64,000 bases of DNA from Saccharopolyspora oryzae (GTDB lineage Bacteria; Actinomycetota; Actinomycetes; Mycobacteriales; Pseudonocardiaceae). A model generated the notes under the pieces. It did no database searches. It saw nothing but the letters and a program-made list of their open reading frames with translations, and had not been told where the DNA came from. The DNA lies in the NCBI RefSeq assembly GCF_027853915.1, contig NZ_JAQGLA010000006.1:62001-126000 (forward strand), written 5' to 3'. Below, piece after piece: positions 19,215 to 30,882 of the stretch; within the stretch, counting starts at the first letter, position 1; every line of letters begins with the position of its first letter. A program made the position numbers and the translations under genes.

Positions 19215-20806
19215 TCCTGGGGACGCCGATCCCCGGCACGCACGGCCTGGTCGATGGGGAGTACCGGCAAGACGTGCCGCTCGACCGAGCCGAGGCGGTG
19301 CTGTTCGTGCAGCACGACGAGGCCCGCCCGGTGCGGTCGGGCTTCCCGGCCCCGGCGTCCTACGGCGGGTTCCCGGACCGCTCCGCGCAGCAGCGCGACC
19401 TGGTCCGGGCGCTGGGCGACGCGGTCGCCGCCGGGCTGCCGGACGGCTGGCAGCAGGCGGAGGTCGGCTGCACCGCGCTGGGTACTCGACTCGAGATCAC
19501 CGCCACGGTCACCACCGATGGCAAGCACCAGTGGATCCCCACCCAGGACGTCGTCGACGTGCTGCGACGGCACCGCGAGGTCTCCTTCCACCCGGCGACC
19601 GGTGCCTGGACCTCCGCGGGCTTCCACATCAGCCGGGACGGCTCGGACTTCCACACCGGTCACGACGAGCCGGCCTGGACCAAGGCGCCCGAGGACAACC
19701 GCGCCTACTACGAGGAACTGCGCTACTACCCGAGCAACACCATCCCGCAATGGCTGCTGGAACCGGCCTGGGCGCACTTCGCGGAGCACCGGGACCTCGA
19801 CGAGCGCGCCGAGCCGGTCCGGATGGCCGAGCTCTTCGACGGCCGCGACGCCGAGAACCGCCCGCTGGTGCACCGGCCGGCGCTCACCTGGGTCGAGAAG
19901 CAGTTGGTGCTCTACTACCTGCACGGCGGCGAGATCCTGCTGCGCGCGTACAGCACGGACCCCGACGAGGTGGACCCGCAGCGCCCGCCGGAGGTGCCCA
20001 AGCAGTTCCACACCGACGGCACCTGGGTGTGGCCGCTGGCGATGGCCTACTACCTGGAAGCGCACGACATCGCGCCGCCGCGCGACTTCCTCGACCACAT
20101 CCGGAGCCTGGGCCACGAACCGCCGCGGGAGATCGCCGACCGCGCGGCCGCCGAGGCCAAGGCGCTGGTGCTCGGCGGCGATCCCGACGCGCTGCAGCAG
20201 TTCGACCCGGCCGGCGCGATCGACCTGGCCCGCGGCTTCATCAGCGCGATGGGCATGAGCACCCGCTTCTACAGCTTCGAGGAGCCGGTCGAGGGCGGCT
20301 GGAGCATGCTCCGCGGCCCCGACGGCTGGTGGTCGGTGTTCTGCCTCGACCAGGGCCGGGTGAAGAACCGGTCCCGCTTCGCCGACCCGTACGCCGCCGC
20401 GGCTCACCTGATCGGTGCGATGTCGCTCACGCGGACCCAGTTCCTGCGGGAGCCGGACGAGCCGCTGCAGGACTTCGAGTGCCGGTACGAGCCGTTCCCC
20501 GGCGAACCGCCGCTGGCGTCCTACGACAACAAGTTCTTGGTGACGTTGCGCGCGGGGGACGAGGTCGACCGGTTCGGCGAGCCGACCGGCAACACCGTGT
20601 TCGTGGCCGGCACCACGCTGCCGCAGCGGTCGGTGCCGCCGCAGCAGCCGCCGGGGGAGTACCGCCGGTACCGGGTGGTCACCGGCTTCGACGTCATCTC
20701 CGGGGTCGCCAAACCGGACTTCGGCCAGGTCGGGGGCGGTACCGCCTTCGTCCTGCCCGACGACGTGCGCGCGCTCGTGGCGGGCGGCTGGCTGGCCGAG
20801 GTCTGA
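19211..20806 (+). CDS. Protein with C-terminal TNT-like (NAD-glycohydrolase family) domain
   Basis: The protein has 531 residues from an ATG overlapping the previous stop. Residues 1-180 and 200-430 are two beta-rich or helical segments I do not recognise. Residues 435-531 follow the TNT family (tuberculosis necrotizing toxin, DUF4237): RFGEPTGNTVFVAG, RSVPPQQPP, YRRYRVVTGF, FGQVGGGTAFVLP and GGWLAEV. TNT enzymes hydrolyse NAD+. Family members commonly have His in the YHxY position and Gln after GGGT; here I see Arg and Ala, so activity is doubtful. It may be a toxin, a decayed toxin or an NAD-binding partner of the ADP-ribosylation genes. It is the last gene before a perfect terminator hairpin. 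Confidence 0.7.
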   Translation: MILGTPIPGTHGLVDGEYRQDVPLDRAEAVLFVQHDEARPVRSGFPAPASYGGFPDRSAQQRDLVRALGDAVAAGLPDGWQQAEVGCTALGTRLEITATVTTDGKHQWIPTQDVVDVLRRHREVSFHPATGAWTSAGFHISRDGSDFHTGHDEPAWTKAPEDNRAYYEELRYYPSNTIPQWLLEPAWAHFAEHRDLDERAEPVRMAELFDGRDAENRPLVHRPALTWVEKQLVLYYLHGGEILLRAYSTDPDEVDPQRPPEVPKQFHTDGTWVWPLAMAYYLEAHDIAPPRDFLDHIRSLGHEPPREIADRAAAEAKALVLGGDPDALQQFDPAGAIDLARGFISAMGMSTRFYSFEEPVEGGWSMLRGPDGWWSVFCLDQGRVKNRSRFADPYAAAAHLIGAMSLTRTQFLREPDEPLQDFECRYEPFPGEPPLASYDNKFLVTLRAGDEVDRFGEPTGNTVFVAGTTLPQRSVPPQQPPGEYRRYRVVTGFDVISGVAKPDFGQVGGGTAFVLPDDVRALVAGGWLAEV

Positions 20807-20818
20807 CCGGACCCCTCC

Positions 20819-20851
20819 GATCGCAGCGCGGCGGGCCGCCGCGCTGCGATC
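20819..20851 (+). terminator. Perfect hairpin terminator of the toxin/ARH operon
   Basis: GATCGCAGCGCGGCG and its exact reverse complement are separated by 3 bp. The hairpin starts 13 bp after the TNT-like gene. There is no T-tract, which is common in high-GC actinobacteria. Confidence 0.8.
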
Positions 20852-20977
20852 CGTCTCGCCTGCCGGGAGACCCTTGTCACGGTAGGTACAGTGGTGCACG
20901 ACTTGATGAGAGCTCGCACTCCTGAGGTGGCGCGGCGGCAGCGCCGGGTGATCGAGCAGGTCAAGGGGGACCCCGTT

Positions 20978-21007
20978 TTGACCCTCTGAGAACGGGGCAG
21001 GTATCTT
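20978..21007 (+). promoter_or_regulatory. Putative sigma-A promoter of the str operon
   Basis: TTGACC (20978-20983), an 18-bp spacer and TATCTT (21002-21007) form a good vegetative promoter about 300 bp before rpsL, implying a long untranslated leader. The 509-bp gap 20807-21315 otherwise holds the terminator of the previous operon and the structured leader described next. Confidence 0.5.
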
Positions 21008-21118
21008 TGTTTATCGGACCCGACACCCATCGGGTCGATCCGCATGCCCGTGCATGACGTGGTCCCCGTTTTCGGGCGACTGCGCCAGCGCCGAGGATGT
21101 GCGGAACTCCTCTCGACA

Positions 21119-21228
21119 ACCCCACCGGGGTCGTTCCCGCTGGGGTGCATCAGCGCCGCAAGGCCGAGAAGAGGGCGACACGCCCGACCTCGTGGGCGGG
21201 GGAGTTCCGAACCACAGTGCCTGACAGG
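21119..21228 (+). promoter_or_regulatory. rpsL leader element shared with the rpsJ leader
   Basis: Three elements appear in the same order as before rpsJ: an ACCCC/CGTTC/TGGGG hairpin (21119-21145), GGGCGACACGCCC followed by GACC and CGTG (21173-21194), and CCTGACAGG (21220-21228). GGGCG-ACA-CGCCC is itself a perfect hairpin. This looks like a conserved ribosomal-operon leader; whether it binds a ribosomal protein or acts as an anti-termination (nut-like) signal is unknown. Confidence 0.6.
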
Positions 21229-21315
21229 TGCTCGACGCCAGGGCACGCCGAAGCTCGAACGAGCGGCCGCTTGGTCGAGTACCAGAAGACGCGAACGCTG
21301 ACAGAAAGCCGGTCC

Positions 21316-21690
21316 ATGCCCACCATCCAGCAGCTGGTCCGTAAGGGCCGCCAGGACAAGGTCGCCAAGACCAAGACCGCGGCGCTCAAGGGGAGCCCGC
21401 AGCGGCGTGGCGTGTGCACCCGCGTGTACACCACCACCCCCAAGAAGCCCAACTCGGCCCTGCGCAAGGTCGCCCGTGTGAAGCTGAGCAGCGGCATCGA
21501 GGTCACGGCCTACATCCCCGGTGAGGGTCACAACCTGCAGGAGCACTCGATCGTGCTCGTTCGTGGCGGCCGTGTGAAGGACCTTCCCGGTGTGCGCTAC
21601 AAGATCCTCCGCGGTTCCGCTGACACCCAGGGTGTGAAGAACCGCAAGCAGTCTCGCAGCAAGTACGGTGCGAAGAAGGAGAAGAGCTGA
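21316..21690 (+). CDS. rpsL: 30S ribosomal protein S12
   Basis: The 124-residue protein starts at an ATG and has the S12 signature [17 protein letters not shown]12 lines the decoding centre. Positions K43 and K88, where substitutions give streptomycin resistance, are both Lys here, so the allele looks sensitive. It is first in the str operon, and its stop overlaps the rpsG start by one base. Confidence 0.98.
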   Translation: MPTIQQLVRKGRQDKVAKTKTAALKGSPQRRGVCTRVYTTTPKKPNSALRKVARVKLSSGIEVTAYIPGEGHNLQEHSIVLVRGGRVKDLPGVRYKILRGSADTQGVKNRKQSRSKYGAKKEKS

Positions 21691-22160
21691 TGCCCCGCAA
21701 GGGTCCGGCCCCGAAGCGGCCGCTGCACGCCGACCCCGTCTACGGGTCGCCGCTGGTCACGCAGCTGGTCAACAAGGTCCTGGTCGACGGCAAGCGTTCG
21801 CTGGCCGAGCGGATCGTCTACGCGGCGCTGGAAGGCTGCCGGGAGAAGACCGGCACCGACCCGGTCGTCACGCTCAAGCGTGCTCTGGACAACGTGAAGC
21901 CGACCCTGGAGGTCCGCAGCCGCCGCGTCGGTGGCGCGACCTACCAGGTGCCGATCGAGGTGCGCGCCGGTCGTTCGACCACCCTCGCGCTGCGCTGGCT
22001 GGTCAGCTACTCGCGGGCCCGCCGCGAGAAGACCATGGTCGAGCGCCTGATGAACGAGCTGCTGGACGCCAGCAACGGTCTCGGCGCGAGCGTCAAGAAG
22101 CGCGAAGACACGCACAAGATGGCGGAGTCCAACAAGGCCTTCGCGCACTACCGCTGGTGA
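21690..22160 (+). CDS. rpsG: 30S ribosomal protein S7
   Basis: The protein has 156 residues, the normal length for bacterial S7, beginning [10 protein letters not shown] with the conserved [13 protein letters not shown] core. S7 nucleates assembly of the 30S head and in other bacteria represses the str operon by binding its mRNA. It is translationally coupled to rpsL and separated from fusA by 77 bp without obvious structure. Confidence 0.98.
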   Translation: MPRKGPAPKRPLHADPVYGSPLVTQLVNKVLVDGKRSLAERIVYAALEGCREKTGTDPVVTLKRALDNVKPTLEVRSRRVGGATYQVPIEVRAGRSTTLALRWLVSYSRARREKTMVERLMNELLDASNGLGASVKKREDTHKMAESNKAFAHYRW

Positions 22161-22237
22161 TGTCGGGTCGGCTCTTGCCCGCCTTGGCACACCGCTTCAA
22201 CAGCTTGCACCTGCTGTAGGGAACGGGGAACAAACTC

Positions 22238-24340
22238 GTGGCACGCGACGTGCTGACTGACCTGACCAAGGTCCGCAACATCGGCATCATGGCCCACATC
22301 GATGCGGGCAAGACCACCACGACCGAGCGGATCCTGTACTACACCGGGATCACCCACAAGCTCGGTGAGACGCACGACGGCGCTTCCCAGATGGACTGGA
22401 TGGAGGAGGAGCAGAAGCGGGGTATCACCATCACCTCGGCTGCCACCACCACCTTCTGGGGCGACACCCAGATCAACATCATCGACACCCCGGGCCACGT
22501 CGACTTCACCGTCGAGGTGGAGCGTTCGCTGCGCGTGCTCGACGGCGCGGTCGCGGTGTTCGACGGCAAGGAGGGTGTCGAGCCGCAGTCCGAGCAGGTC
22601 TGGCGCCAGGCGGACAAGTACGACGTTCCGCGCATCTGCTTCGTCAACAAGATGGACAAGCTGGGTGCGGACTTCTACTTCACGGTCAAGACCATCGAGG
22701 ACCGGCTGCACGCCACCCCGCTGGTCATCCAGCTGCCCATCGGCGCCGAGTCGGACTTCGAGGGCGTCATCGACCTGGTCAAGATGAAGGCTCTGACCTG
22801 GCGCGGTGAGGTCCAGAAGGGCACGGACTACGAGGTCGAGGAGATCCCGGCCGAGCTCGCCGACAAGGCCGCCGAGTACCGCGAGAAGCTGGTCGAGGCT
22901 GTCGCGGAGACCGACGAGGCCCTGATGGAGGCCTACTTCGGCGGCGAGGAGCTGACCGAGGACCAGATCAAGGCCGGCATCCGGAAGCTCACCACCAGCC
23001 GCGAGGCCTTCCCGGTCCTGTGCGGTACCGCGTTCAAGAACAAGGGCGTCCAGCCCATGCTCGACGCGGTGGTGGACTACCTGCCGTCGCCGCTGGACGT
23101 CCCGCCGGTGCAGGGCACCCTGCAGGACGGCGAGACCCCGGCGGAGCGCAAGCCGAGCACCGAGGAGCCGTTCGCCGCGCTGGTCTCGAAGATCGCGGTT
23201 CACCCGTTCTTCGGCAAGCTGACCTACATCCGCGTCTACTCGGGCAAGGTCGCTTCCGGCGCCCAGGTCATCAACTCGACCAAGGGCAAGAAGGAGCGCA
23301 TCGGGAAGATGTTCCAGATGCACTCCAACAAGGAGAACCCGGTGGAGGAGGTGCAGGCCGGCCACATCTACGCGGTGATCGGCCTGAAGGACACCACCAC
23401 CGGTGACACCCTGTGCGACGCGGCGAACCCGATCGTGCTCGAGTCGATGACCTTCCCGGAGCCGGTCATCGAGGTGGCCATCGAGCCCAAGACGAAGGCC
23501 GACCAGGAGAAGCTCTCCACGGCGATCCAGAAGCTCGCCGAGGAAGACCCCACGTTCCAGGTCAAGCTGGACGAGGAAACCGGTCAGACCATCATCAAGG
23601 GCATGGGTGAGCTGCACCTTGAGGTGCTGGTCAACCGCATGAAGACCGACTTCAAGGTCGAGGCGAACATCGGTAAGCCGCAGGTGGCCTACCGCGAGAC
23701 GATTCGCAAGTCGATCGAGAAGTACGAGTACACGCACAAGAAGCAGACCGGTGGTTCCGGTCAGTTCGCGCGCGTGATCATCGCCCTCGACCCGATCGAG
23801 CAGGGCGCCGACGCCCCGACCTACGAGTTCGAGAACAAGGTCACGGGCGGCCGGGTCCCGCGGGAGTACATCCCGTCGGTCGACCAGGGTGCGCAGGACG
23901 CGATGCAGTACGGCGTGCTGGCCGGCTACCCGCTGGTCGGCGTGAAGGTGACCTTGCTCGACGGCCAGTACCACGAGGTCGACTCCTCGGAAATGGCCTT
24001 CAAGGTCGCTGGTTCGATGGCGCTCAAGGAGTCCGCCGCCAAGGCGTCCCCGGCGCTGCTCGAACCGATGATGGCGGTCGAGGTGACCACGCCCGAGGAC
24101 TACATGGGCGATGTCATCGGCGACCTGAACTCCCGCCGCGGCCACATCCAGGCCATGGAGGAGCGCAGCGGTACCCGCGTCGTCAAGGCCCTCGTGCCGC
24201 TGTCGGAGATGTTCGGGTATGTCGGCGACCTGCGGTCCAAGACCCAGGGTCGTGCCAACTACTCGATGGTGTTCGACTCCTACGCCGAGGTTCCGGCGAA
24301 CGTGGCGAAGGAGATCATCGCCAAGGCAACGGGCGAGTGA
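22238..24340 (+). CDS. fusA: Elongation factor G
   Basis: The 700-residue translocation GTPase starts at a GTG. G1 is [14 protein letters not shown], with RGITITSA in switch II's approach and NKMD as G4, followed by domains II-V of normal length. It drives tRNA-mRNA movement on the ribosome. The 201-bp gap to tuf holds a stem (GTGCGGGCC at 24429, GGCCCGCAC ending 24464) that could be an attenuator or part of a separate tuf promoter region. Confidence 0.98.
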   Translation: MARDVLTDLTKVRNIGIMAHIDAGKTTTTERILYYTGITHKLGETHDGASQMDWMEEEQKRGITITSAATTTFWGDTQINIIDTPGHVDFTVEVERSLRVLDGAVAVFDGKEGVEPQSEQVWRQADKYDVPRICFVNKMDKLGADFYFTVKTIEDRLHATPLVIQLPIGAESDFEGVIDLVKMKALTWRGEVQKGTDYEVEEIPAELADKAAEYREKLVEAVAETDEALMEAYFGGEELTEDQIKAGIRKLTTSREAFPVLCGTAFKNKGVQPMLDAVVDYLPSPLDVPPVQGTLQDGETPAERKPSTEEPFAALVSKIAVHPFFGKLTYIRVYSGKVASGAQVINSTKGKKERIGKMFQMHSNKENPVEEVQAGHIYAVIGLKDTTTGDTLCDAANPIVLESMTFPEPVIEVAIEPKTKADQEKLSTAIQKLAEEDPTFQVKLDEETGQTIIKGMGELHLEVLVNRMKTDFKVEANIGKPQVAYRETIRKSIEKYEYTHKKQTGGSGQFARVIIALDPIEQGADAPTYEFENKVTGGRVPREYIPSVDQGAQDAMQYGVLAGYPLVGVKVTLLDGQYHEVDSSEMAFKVAGSMALKESAAKASPALLEPMMAVEVTTPEDYMGDVIGDLNSRRGHIQAMEERSGTRVVKALVPLSEMFGYVGDLRSKTQGRANYSMVFDSYAEVPANVAKEIIAKATGE

Positions 24341-24541
24341 CCCGCTGCTCGGCCCCGGGTGACCGGGACCGGGCGCAGGCGACGCCTCGCGAAGGCGACC
24401 GGGGAGCAATCCCCTCCAGTTCGGCGGCGTGCGGGCCGAGATCCGCAAGGGCAGCGGCCCGCACGTCACCTACCCGACAGGACTCCGCCTGGCACACCAA
24501 GTCGTACGGCGGAAAGTTAACAAGTCCAGGAGGACAATCCA

Positions 24542-25735
<1,194 letters not shown>

Positions 25736-25741
25736 CGTGGC

Positions 25742-25777
25742 GAGGGCCCGCTTCCGCTCCGGTGGAGGCGGGCCCTC
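25742..25777 (+). terminator. tuf terminator
   Basis: GAGGGCCCGCTTCC pairs with GGAGGCGGGCCCTC (one G-T pair) across an 8-base loop, 7 bp after the tuf stop. Confidence 0.85.
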
Positions 25778-25789
25778 TGCATTCGGCCA

Positions 25790-25985
25790 ACAACTTGCTG
25801 CCGAGAACCTGTCTTTGAAGCGGCGAAGCCGCTTAGCCCACGCACGCAGGGTGACCACCGGCGGGTTCTCAGGCGTCGTCCTCGCGAGGACAGCCCCGAC
25901 GCCGTGTATTGGACATACATAAGTCGGGGCTCCCGCAGTCGAGGCGGCGTCTGAGGTTCCGCTACGGGACCACCCCCGCAAGTTG
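25790..25985 (-). repeat. Structured intergenic repeat, copy D (inverted, divergent)
   Basis: This is the most diverged copy and lies in the opposite orientation to the other three. Read on the minus strand it keeps GCGG-AAC-CTCAG and CTGAG-AAC-CCGC arms (25861-25962). The inner stem is fully changed but still pairs: AGCCCCGAC (25892-25900) with GTCGGGGCT (25923-25931). The tip TGTATGTCCAATACA is retained. The second hairpin is AAGCGGC-GAA-GCCGCTT (25818-25834). It fills the first third of the 716-bp tuf-rpsJ gap. Confidence 0.75.
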
Positions 25986-25989
25986 GGTG

Positions 25990-26231
25990 CAGCACAGTTT
26001 TTGGCTGAAAGCGACCCCCGATTTTGGCTGGCACAGGCTGTGTGTCATCCTGTATGGGTTGCTCGTTCAGGGCGGCTGGAAATTCGGAGCACTTCGAAGG
26101 TCCGGCCGCCTTGCTGCGAGAGCCTCGGGCCCTTGTTCTGGTTCAGGACCGCTCTCTGGTGGTGCTGATGCCGCCGGTTTCCGGTTGGCGGACCGAACGG
26201 GGCGCAAGAAGGTGTACGAGCCGCGAGGCTC
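25990..26231 (+). promoter_or_regulatory. Probable promoter region of the S10 operon
   Basis: This stretch between the repeat and the rpsJ leader is less GC-rich than its surroundings. It contains TGTATGGGT near 26051, which could be an extended -10, with no convincing -35 box. No open frame here has coding character. I place the S10 promoter here mainly by position. Confidence 0.35.
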
Positions 26232-26320
26232 ACCCCATCGGCGACGTTCGTGGGGACCGGTCTGCGATAGCTGGGCGACACGCCCGACCGCGTGTACCGG
26301 GCACCAGATACCTGAACAGG
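26232..26320 (+). promoter_or_regulatory. rpsJ leader element shared with the rpsL leader
   Basis: Elements match those before rpsL in order: ACCCC with CGTTCGTGGGG (26232-26255), GGGCGACACGCCC plus GACCGCGTG (26273-26294), and CCTGAACAGG (26311-26320). Spacing between the first two parts is 41 bp here against 54 bp before rpsL. The remaining 130 bp to rpsJ show no clear structure. Confidence 0.6.
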
Positions 26321-26451
26321 GGCGGACTGAGAGCTGTGGCGGCTCCCGGGATCGGGGACCACACCAGGCTGAAGCCGCGTGGGGCACCGGTGCGGTGCGC
26401 CCGCACCCAAGACCAAACCGCGGCACGAGACTAGAGGAACGGCAAGCCACT

Positions 26452-26757
26452 ATGGCGGGACAGAAGATCCGCATCCGGCTCAAGGCCTACGACCACGAGG
26501 CGATCGACGCGTCTGCGCGCAAGATCGTCGAGACCGTGACGCGCACCGGCGCTCGGGTCGTTGGGCCGGTGCCGCTGCCCACGGAGAAGAACGTCTACTG
26601 CGTCATCCGCTCCCCGCACAAGTACAAGGACTCGCGGGAGCACTTCGAGATGCGGACGCACAAGCGGCTCATCGACATCCTCGAACCGACGCCGAAGACG
26701 GTTGACGCGCTGATGCGCATCGACCTGCCGGCCAGCGTCGACGTGAACATCCAGTAA
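26452..26757 (+). CDS. rpsJ: 30S ribosomal protein S10
   Basis: The protein has 101 residues ([19 protein letters not shown]), with the conserved [20 protein letters not shown] loop. S10 sits in the 30S head and, as NusE, takes part in transcription antitermination with NusB. I chose the internal ATG because the frame upstream lacks S10 character. It is the first gene of the S10 operon. Confidence 0.98.
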   Translation: MAGQKIRIRLKAYDHEAIDASARKIVETVTRTGARVVGPVPLPTEKNVYCVIRSPHKYKDSREHFEMRTHKRLIDILEPTPKTVDALMRIDLPASVDVNIQ

Positions 26758-26790
26758 GCGGCGACGAGGTAGCTGGAGAGAACGAGACCT

Positions 26791-27441
26791 ATGTCTGACA
26801 GGCAGATCAAGGGGATTCTGGGCACCAAGCTCGGCATGACCCAGGTCTTCGACGACAAGAACCGGATTGTCCCGGTGACGGTCGTTCAGGCCGGGCCGAA
26901 CGTGGTTACCCAGATTCGGACCCCCGAGAAGGACGGCTACTCGGCCGTGCAGCTGGCGTTCGGCGCCATCGACCCGCGCAAGGTGAACAAGCCGCGGAGC
27001 GGCCACTTCACCAAGGCCGGCGTCACCCCGCGCCGCCACGTCGTCGAGCTGCGCACCGCGGACGCCGGCGAGTACGAGCTGGGCCAGGAGATCAGCGCCG
27101 ACCTCTTCGAGGCGGGCGCCGTGGTCGACGTGGTCGGCACCAGCAAGGGCAAGGGCTTCGCGGGCACCATCAAGCGCCACGGCTTCCGCAGCCAGGGCGC
27201 GAGCCACGGTACCCAGGCGGTGCACCGCAAGCCCGGTTCCATCGGTGGCTGCGCCACCCCCGGTCGCGTGTTCAAGGGCATGCGGATGGCCGGGCGCATG
27301 GGTCGGGACCGCGTCACCACCCAGAACCTGAAGGTCCACAAGGTGGAGGCCGAGACCGGTCTCCTGCTGATCAAGGGCGCAGTGCCCGGCCCCAAGGGCG
27401 GCCTGGTCCTGGTCAAGAGCCCTGCGAAGGGTGGTGCGTGA
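26791..27441 (+). CDS. rplC: 50S ribosomal protein L3
   Basis: The protein has 216 residues and opens with [15 protein letters not shown]. The central [14 protein letters not shown] loop reaches towards the peptidyl-transferase centre. It is an early 50S assembly protein. A GGAGAG site precedes the ATG, and the stop overlaps the rplD start. Confidence 0.98.
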   Translation: MSDRQIKGILGTKLGMTQVFDDKNRIVPVTVVQAGPNVVTQIRTPEKDGYSAVQLAFGAIDPRKVNKPRSGHFTKAGVTPRRHVVELRTADAGEYELGQEISADLFEAGAVVDVVGTSKGKGFAGTIKRHGFRSQGASHGTQAVHRKPGSIGGCATPGRVFKGMRMAGRMGRDRVTTQNLKVHKVEAETGLLLIKGAVPGPKGGLVLVKSPAKGGA

Positions 27442-28124
27442 TGAGCCTGACGCTCGACGTCCGTACCCCGGACGGTAAGACCGACGGCACCGTCGAACTG
27501 CCCGCCGAGATCTTCGACGCGCAGGCGAACGTGGCGCTGATGCACCAGGTCGTGGTGGCCCAGCTGGCCGCTGCGCGCCAGGGCACCCACGCCACCAAGA
27601 CGCGCGGCATGGTGTCCGGCGGCGGCAAGAAGCCGTACCGCCAGAAGGGCACCGGCAACGCCCGCCAGGGCTCGATCCGCGCCCCGCAGTTCACCGGCGG
27701 TGGCACCGTCCACGGCCCGCAGCCGCGGGACTACTCCCAGCGGACCCCGAAGAAGATGAAGGTCGCCGCCCTGCGCGGTGCCCTCTCCGACCGGGTTCGC
27801 GCCGGCCAGCTGCACGTGGTGACCGGTGTGGTCGGCGGCGAGCAGCCGTCCACCAAGTCGGCCAAGACCGCGCTGCGGAACTGGACCGAGTCCAAGAAGG
27901 TTCTGGTTGTGCTCAACCGCCACGAGGAGGAGAACTCCTGGCTGAGCCTGCGGAACCTGCAGAACGTGCACCTGATCGACCCCGGTCAGCTGAACACCTA
28001 CGACGTGCTGAACAGCGACGACGTGGTGTTCACCAAGGCCGCGTTCGAGCGCTTCGTCGCTGGTCCGGCCAAGGGCCGGTCGGTCAAGGCCGCCGCGTCT
28101 TCCGCCGAGGAGGCAGAGCAGTGA
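27441..28124 (+). CDS. rplD: 50S ribosomal protein L4
   Basis: The protein has 227 residues from the ATG that overlaps the rplC stop; a GTG one codon upstream (27438) is equally possible. The [20 protein letters not shown] loop is the exit-tunnel extension of L4. In gamma-proteobacteria L4 also autoregulates the S10 operon; no equivalent site is proven here. Confidence 0.97.
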   Translation: MSLTLDVRTPDGKTDGTVELPAEIFDAQANVALMHQVVVAQLAAARQGTHATKTRGMVSGGGKKPYRQKGTGNARQGSIRAPQFTGGGTVHGPQPRDYSQRTPKKMKVAALRGALSDRVRAGQLHVVTGVVGGEQPSTKSAKTALRNWTESKKVLVVLNRHEEENSWLSLRNLQNVHLIDPGQLNTYDVLNSDDVVFTKAAFERFVAGPAKGRSVKAAASSAEEAEQ

Positions 28125-28420
28125 GCGCCGACCCGCGAGACATCATCCTGGCGCCGGTGATCTCCGAGAAGAGCTACGGGCTCCTCGAGCAGGGGCAGTA
28201 CACCTTCCTGGTGGACCCCCGCTCGAACAAGACCGAGATCAAGATCGCGGTCGAGAAGATCTTCGACGTCAAGGTCACCAGCGTCAACACGATCAACCGC
28301 GAGGGCAAGCGCAAGCGGAGCCGCACCGGCTTCGGCAAGCGCAAGAACACCAAGCGGGCGATCGTCACCCTGTCGCCGGAGAGCAAGCCGATCGAGATCT
28401 TCGGCGGACCGGCCGCCTGA
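28121..28420 (+). CDS. rplW: 50S ribosomal protein L23
   Basis: The 99-residue protein starts at a GTG overlapping the rplD stop by 4 bp. It has the [15 protein letters not shown] opening and the basic [19 protein letters not shown] extension. L23 sits at the exit-tunnel mouth, where trigger factor and SRP dock. Confidence 0.97.
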   Translation: MSADPRDIILAPVISEKSYGLLEQGQYTFLVDPRSNKTEIKIAVEKIFDVKVTSVNTINREGKRKRSRTGFGKRKNTKRAIVTLSPESKPIEIFGGPAA

Positions 28421-28449
28421 GGGCTGATTAGGACGAGGTTGCGTTAACC

Positions 28450-29283
28450 ATGGGCATTCGCAAGTACAAGCCGACGACGCCGGGGCGTCGTGGCAGCAGC
28501 GTGTCCGACTTCGCCGAGATCACCCGGTCGGAGCCGGAGAAGTCGCTCGTGCGTCCGCTGAACCGCAAGGCGGGTCGCAACGCGCAGGGCAAGATCACCA
28601 CGCGCCACAAGGGCGGCGGTCACAAGCGGGCCTACCGCTTGATCGACTTCCGTCGCAACGACAAGGACGGTGTGCCGGCCAAGATCGCGCACATCGAGTA
28701 CGACCCGAACCGCAGTGCTCGGATCGCGCTCCTGCACTACGCCGACGGCGAGAAGCGCTACATCATCGCGCCGAACAACGTGAAGCAGGGCGACGCGATC
28801 GAGAGCGGTCCTCGGGCCGACATCAAGCCGGGCAACAACCTGCCGCTGCGCAACATCCCGACCGGCACCGTGATCCACGCGATCGAGATCCGCCCCGGAC
28901 AGGGCGCGAAGATCGCTCGCTCGGCCGGTGCCCGGGTGCAGCTGGTGGCCAAGGACGGCCCGTACGCCCAGCTGCGGATGCCTTCGGGCGAGATCCGCAA
29001 CGTGGACGCGCGGTGCCGGGCCACCGTCGGCGAGGTCGGCAACTCGGAGCACGCCAACATCAACTGGGGCAAGGCCGGCCGCATGCGGTGGAAGGGCAAG
29101 CGCCCGACCGTCCGCGGTGTCGTCATGAACCCGGTGGACCACCCGCACGGTGGTGGTGAGGGTAAGACCTCCGGTGGTCGACACCCGGTCAACCCGAAGG
29201 GCAAGCCGGAGGGGCGCACCCGCCGCAACAAGCCCAGTGACAAGCTCATCGTCCGCCGCCGTCGCACCGGCAAGAAGCGCTGA
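28450..29283 (+). CDS. rplB: 50S ribosomal protein L2
   Basis: The protein has 277 residues ([15 protein letters not shown]). The conserved [13 protein letters not shown] segment near the peptidyl-transferase centre is intact. L2 is needed for subunit joining and peptidyl-transferase activity. The C-terminus is strongly basic, as usual. Confidence 0.98.
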   Translation: MGIRKYKPTTPGRRGSSVSDFAEITRSEPEKSLVRPLNRKAGRNAQGKITTRHKGGGHKRAYRLIDFRRNDKDGVPAKIAHIEYDPNRSARIALLHYADGEKRYIIAPNNVKQGDAIESGPRADIKPGNNLPLRNIPTGTVIHAIEIRPGQGAKIARSAGARVQLVAKDGPYAQLRMPSGEIRNVDARCRATVGEVGNSEHANINWGKAGRMRWKGKRPTVRGVVMNPVDHPHGGGEGKTSGGRHPVNPKGKPEGRTRRNKPSDKLIVRRRRTGKKR

Positions 29284-29301
29284 GCAGGGAGGTAAGCAAA
29301 C

Positions 29302-29583
29302 ATGCCACGCAGCCTGAAGAAGGGCCCGTTCGTGGACGACCACCTGCTCAAGAAGGTGGACGCGCTGAACGAGTCCAACAAGAAGACCGTGATCAAGACC
29401 TGGTCCCGCCGGTCCACGATCATTCCGGACATGCTGGGGCACACCTTCGCGGTGCACGACGGCCGGAAGCACGTCCCGGTGTTCGTCACCGAGGCGATGG
29501 TCGGGCACAAGCTGGGCGAATTCGCCCCGACCCGCACCTTCAAGGGCCACGTCAAGGAAGACCGGAAGTCGCGCCGCCGCTGA
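29302..29583 (+). CDS. rpsS: 30S ribosomal protein S19
   Basis: The protein has 93 residues ([18 protein letters not shown]) with [16 protein letters not shown]. It partners S13 in the 30S head near the A-site tRNA. GGGAGG precedes the ATG. Confidence 0.98.
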   Translation: MPRSLKKGPFVDDHLLKKVDALNESNKKTVIKTWSRRSTIIPDMLGHTFAVHDGRKHVPVFVTEAMVGHKLGEFAPTRTFKGHVKEDRKSRRR

Positions 29584-29626
29584 GGCGGGTCTGTGACACG
29601 AACGAGTAAGAGCAAGGGGTAGCAGG

Positions 29627-30046
29627 ATGACAGCCCGTACCGACTCCACTGCAGCGGAGGAATTCCCGCACGCAGTGGCGCGGGCCCGGTTCGTCCGCGT
29701 GTCGCCGATGAAGGCGCGCCGCGTGGTCGAGCTCATCAAGGGCCGGAGTGCCGCCGATGCCCTGGCCGTGCTCCAGTTCGCGCCGCAGACCGCCAGCGGT
29801 CCGGTGTCGAAGGTGCTCGCCAGTGCGATCGCCAACGCTGAGAACAACCTCTCCCTCGACCCGGAGACGCTGGTCGTGCGCCACGCCTACGTGGACGAGG
29901 GGCCGACGTTGAAGCGGTTCCGGCCGCGCGCGCAGGGCCGTGCGTACCGGATCCGCAAGCGGACCAGCCACATCACGGTCGAGGTCGAGTCCCGGCCGAA
30001 GGCGGCGACCAAGTCCCGAAAGAGCCAGAAGGGGAGTGCCCGGTAG
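29627..30046 (+). CDS. rplV: 50S ribosomal protein L22
   Basis: The 139-residue protein has a short extra N-terminus before [20 protein letters not shown]. The long beta-hairpin ([20 protein letters not shown]) lines the exit tunnel, where changes confer macrolide resistance; no such deletion is visible. Its TAG stop overlaps the rpsC GTG. Confidence 0.97.
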   Translation: MTARTDSTAAEEFPHAVARARFVRVSPMKARRVVELIKGRSAADALAVLQFAPQTASGPVSKVLASAIANAENNLSLDPETLVVRHAYVDEGPTLKRFRPRAQGRAYRIRKRTSHITVEVESRPKAATKSRKSQKGSAR

Positions 30047-30879
30047 TGGGTCAGAAGATCAACCCGCACGGCTTCCGACTCGGCATCACCACGGACTGGA
30101 AGTCCCGCTGGTACGCCGACAAGCAGTACTCGGAGTACGTCGCGGAGGACGTCAAGATCCGCCGGCAGCTGTCTCGCGGCATGGAGCGCGCTGGGATCTC
30201 GAAGGTTGAGATCGAGCGCACCCGCGAGCGGGTCCGCGTGGACATCCACACCGCTCGGCCGGGCATCGTGATCGGTCGCCGCGGTGCTGAGGCGGACCGC
30301 ATCCGCGGTGCGCTGGAGAAGCTGACCGGCAAGCAGGTCCAGCTGAACATCCTCGAGGTCAAGAACCCCGAGGCGGACGCCCAGCTGGTCGCGCAGGGCG
30401 TGGCCGAGCAGCTGTCCAACCGCGTGTCCTTCCGCCGCGCGATGCGCAAGGCCATCCAGTCGGCCATGCGTTCGCCGCAGGTCAAGGGCATCCGGGTGCA
30501 GTGCGGCGGTCGTCTGGGCGGCGCGGAGATGTCCCGCTCGGAGTTCTACCGCGAGGGTCGGGTCCCGCTGCACACGCTGCGCGCGGACATCGACTACGGC
30601 TTCTTCGAGGCCCGCACCACCTTCGGGCGCATCGGCGTCAAGGTGTGGATCTACAAGGGCGAGCTGGTCGGTGGCCTGAAGCAGAAGCAGCAGGAGTCCG
30701 AGGTCCGCCCGCCGCGCGGCGGCGACCGCGGTGACCGCGGTGGCCGTTCGGACCGCGGCGGTCGTCGCCGGGGTGCCGGCGCGGACCGCGCTGCAGCTGA
30801 CAAGTCCGCCAAGGCCGAGAAGGCCGCGGAGGGCGAGCAGCCGCAGGCTGCACCGGCTGAAGAGAAGACGGAGGGCTGA
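30046..30879 (+). CDS. rpsC: 30S ribosomal protein S3
   Basis: The 277-residue protein starts at a GTG ([19 protein letters not shown]). The KH domain [16 protein letters not shown] is followed by the S3 C-domain. The last 60 residues (from about 30700) are an Arg/Gly/Asp-rich then Lys/Ala/Glu-rich tail, typical of actinobacterial S3. S3 helps form the mRNA entry helicase. Confidence 0.98.
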   Translation: MGQKINPHGFRLGITTDWKSRWYADKQYSEYVAEDVKIRRQLSRGMERAGISKVEIERTRERVRVDIHTARPGIVIGRRGAEADRIRGALEKLTGKQVQLNILEVKNPEADAQLVAQGVAEQLSNRVSFRRAMRKAIQSAMRSPQVKGIRVQCGGRLGGAEMSRSEFYREGRVPLHTLRADIDYGFFEARTTFGRIGVKVWIYKGELVGGLKQKQQESEVRPPRGGDRGDRGGRSDRGGRRRGAGADRAAADKSAKAEKAAEGEQPQAAPAEEKTEG

Positions 30880-30882
30880 GAC

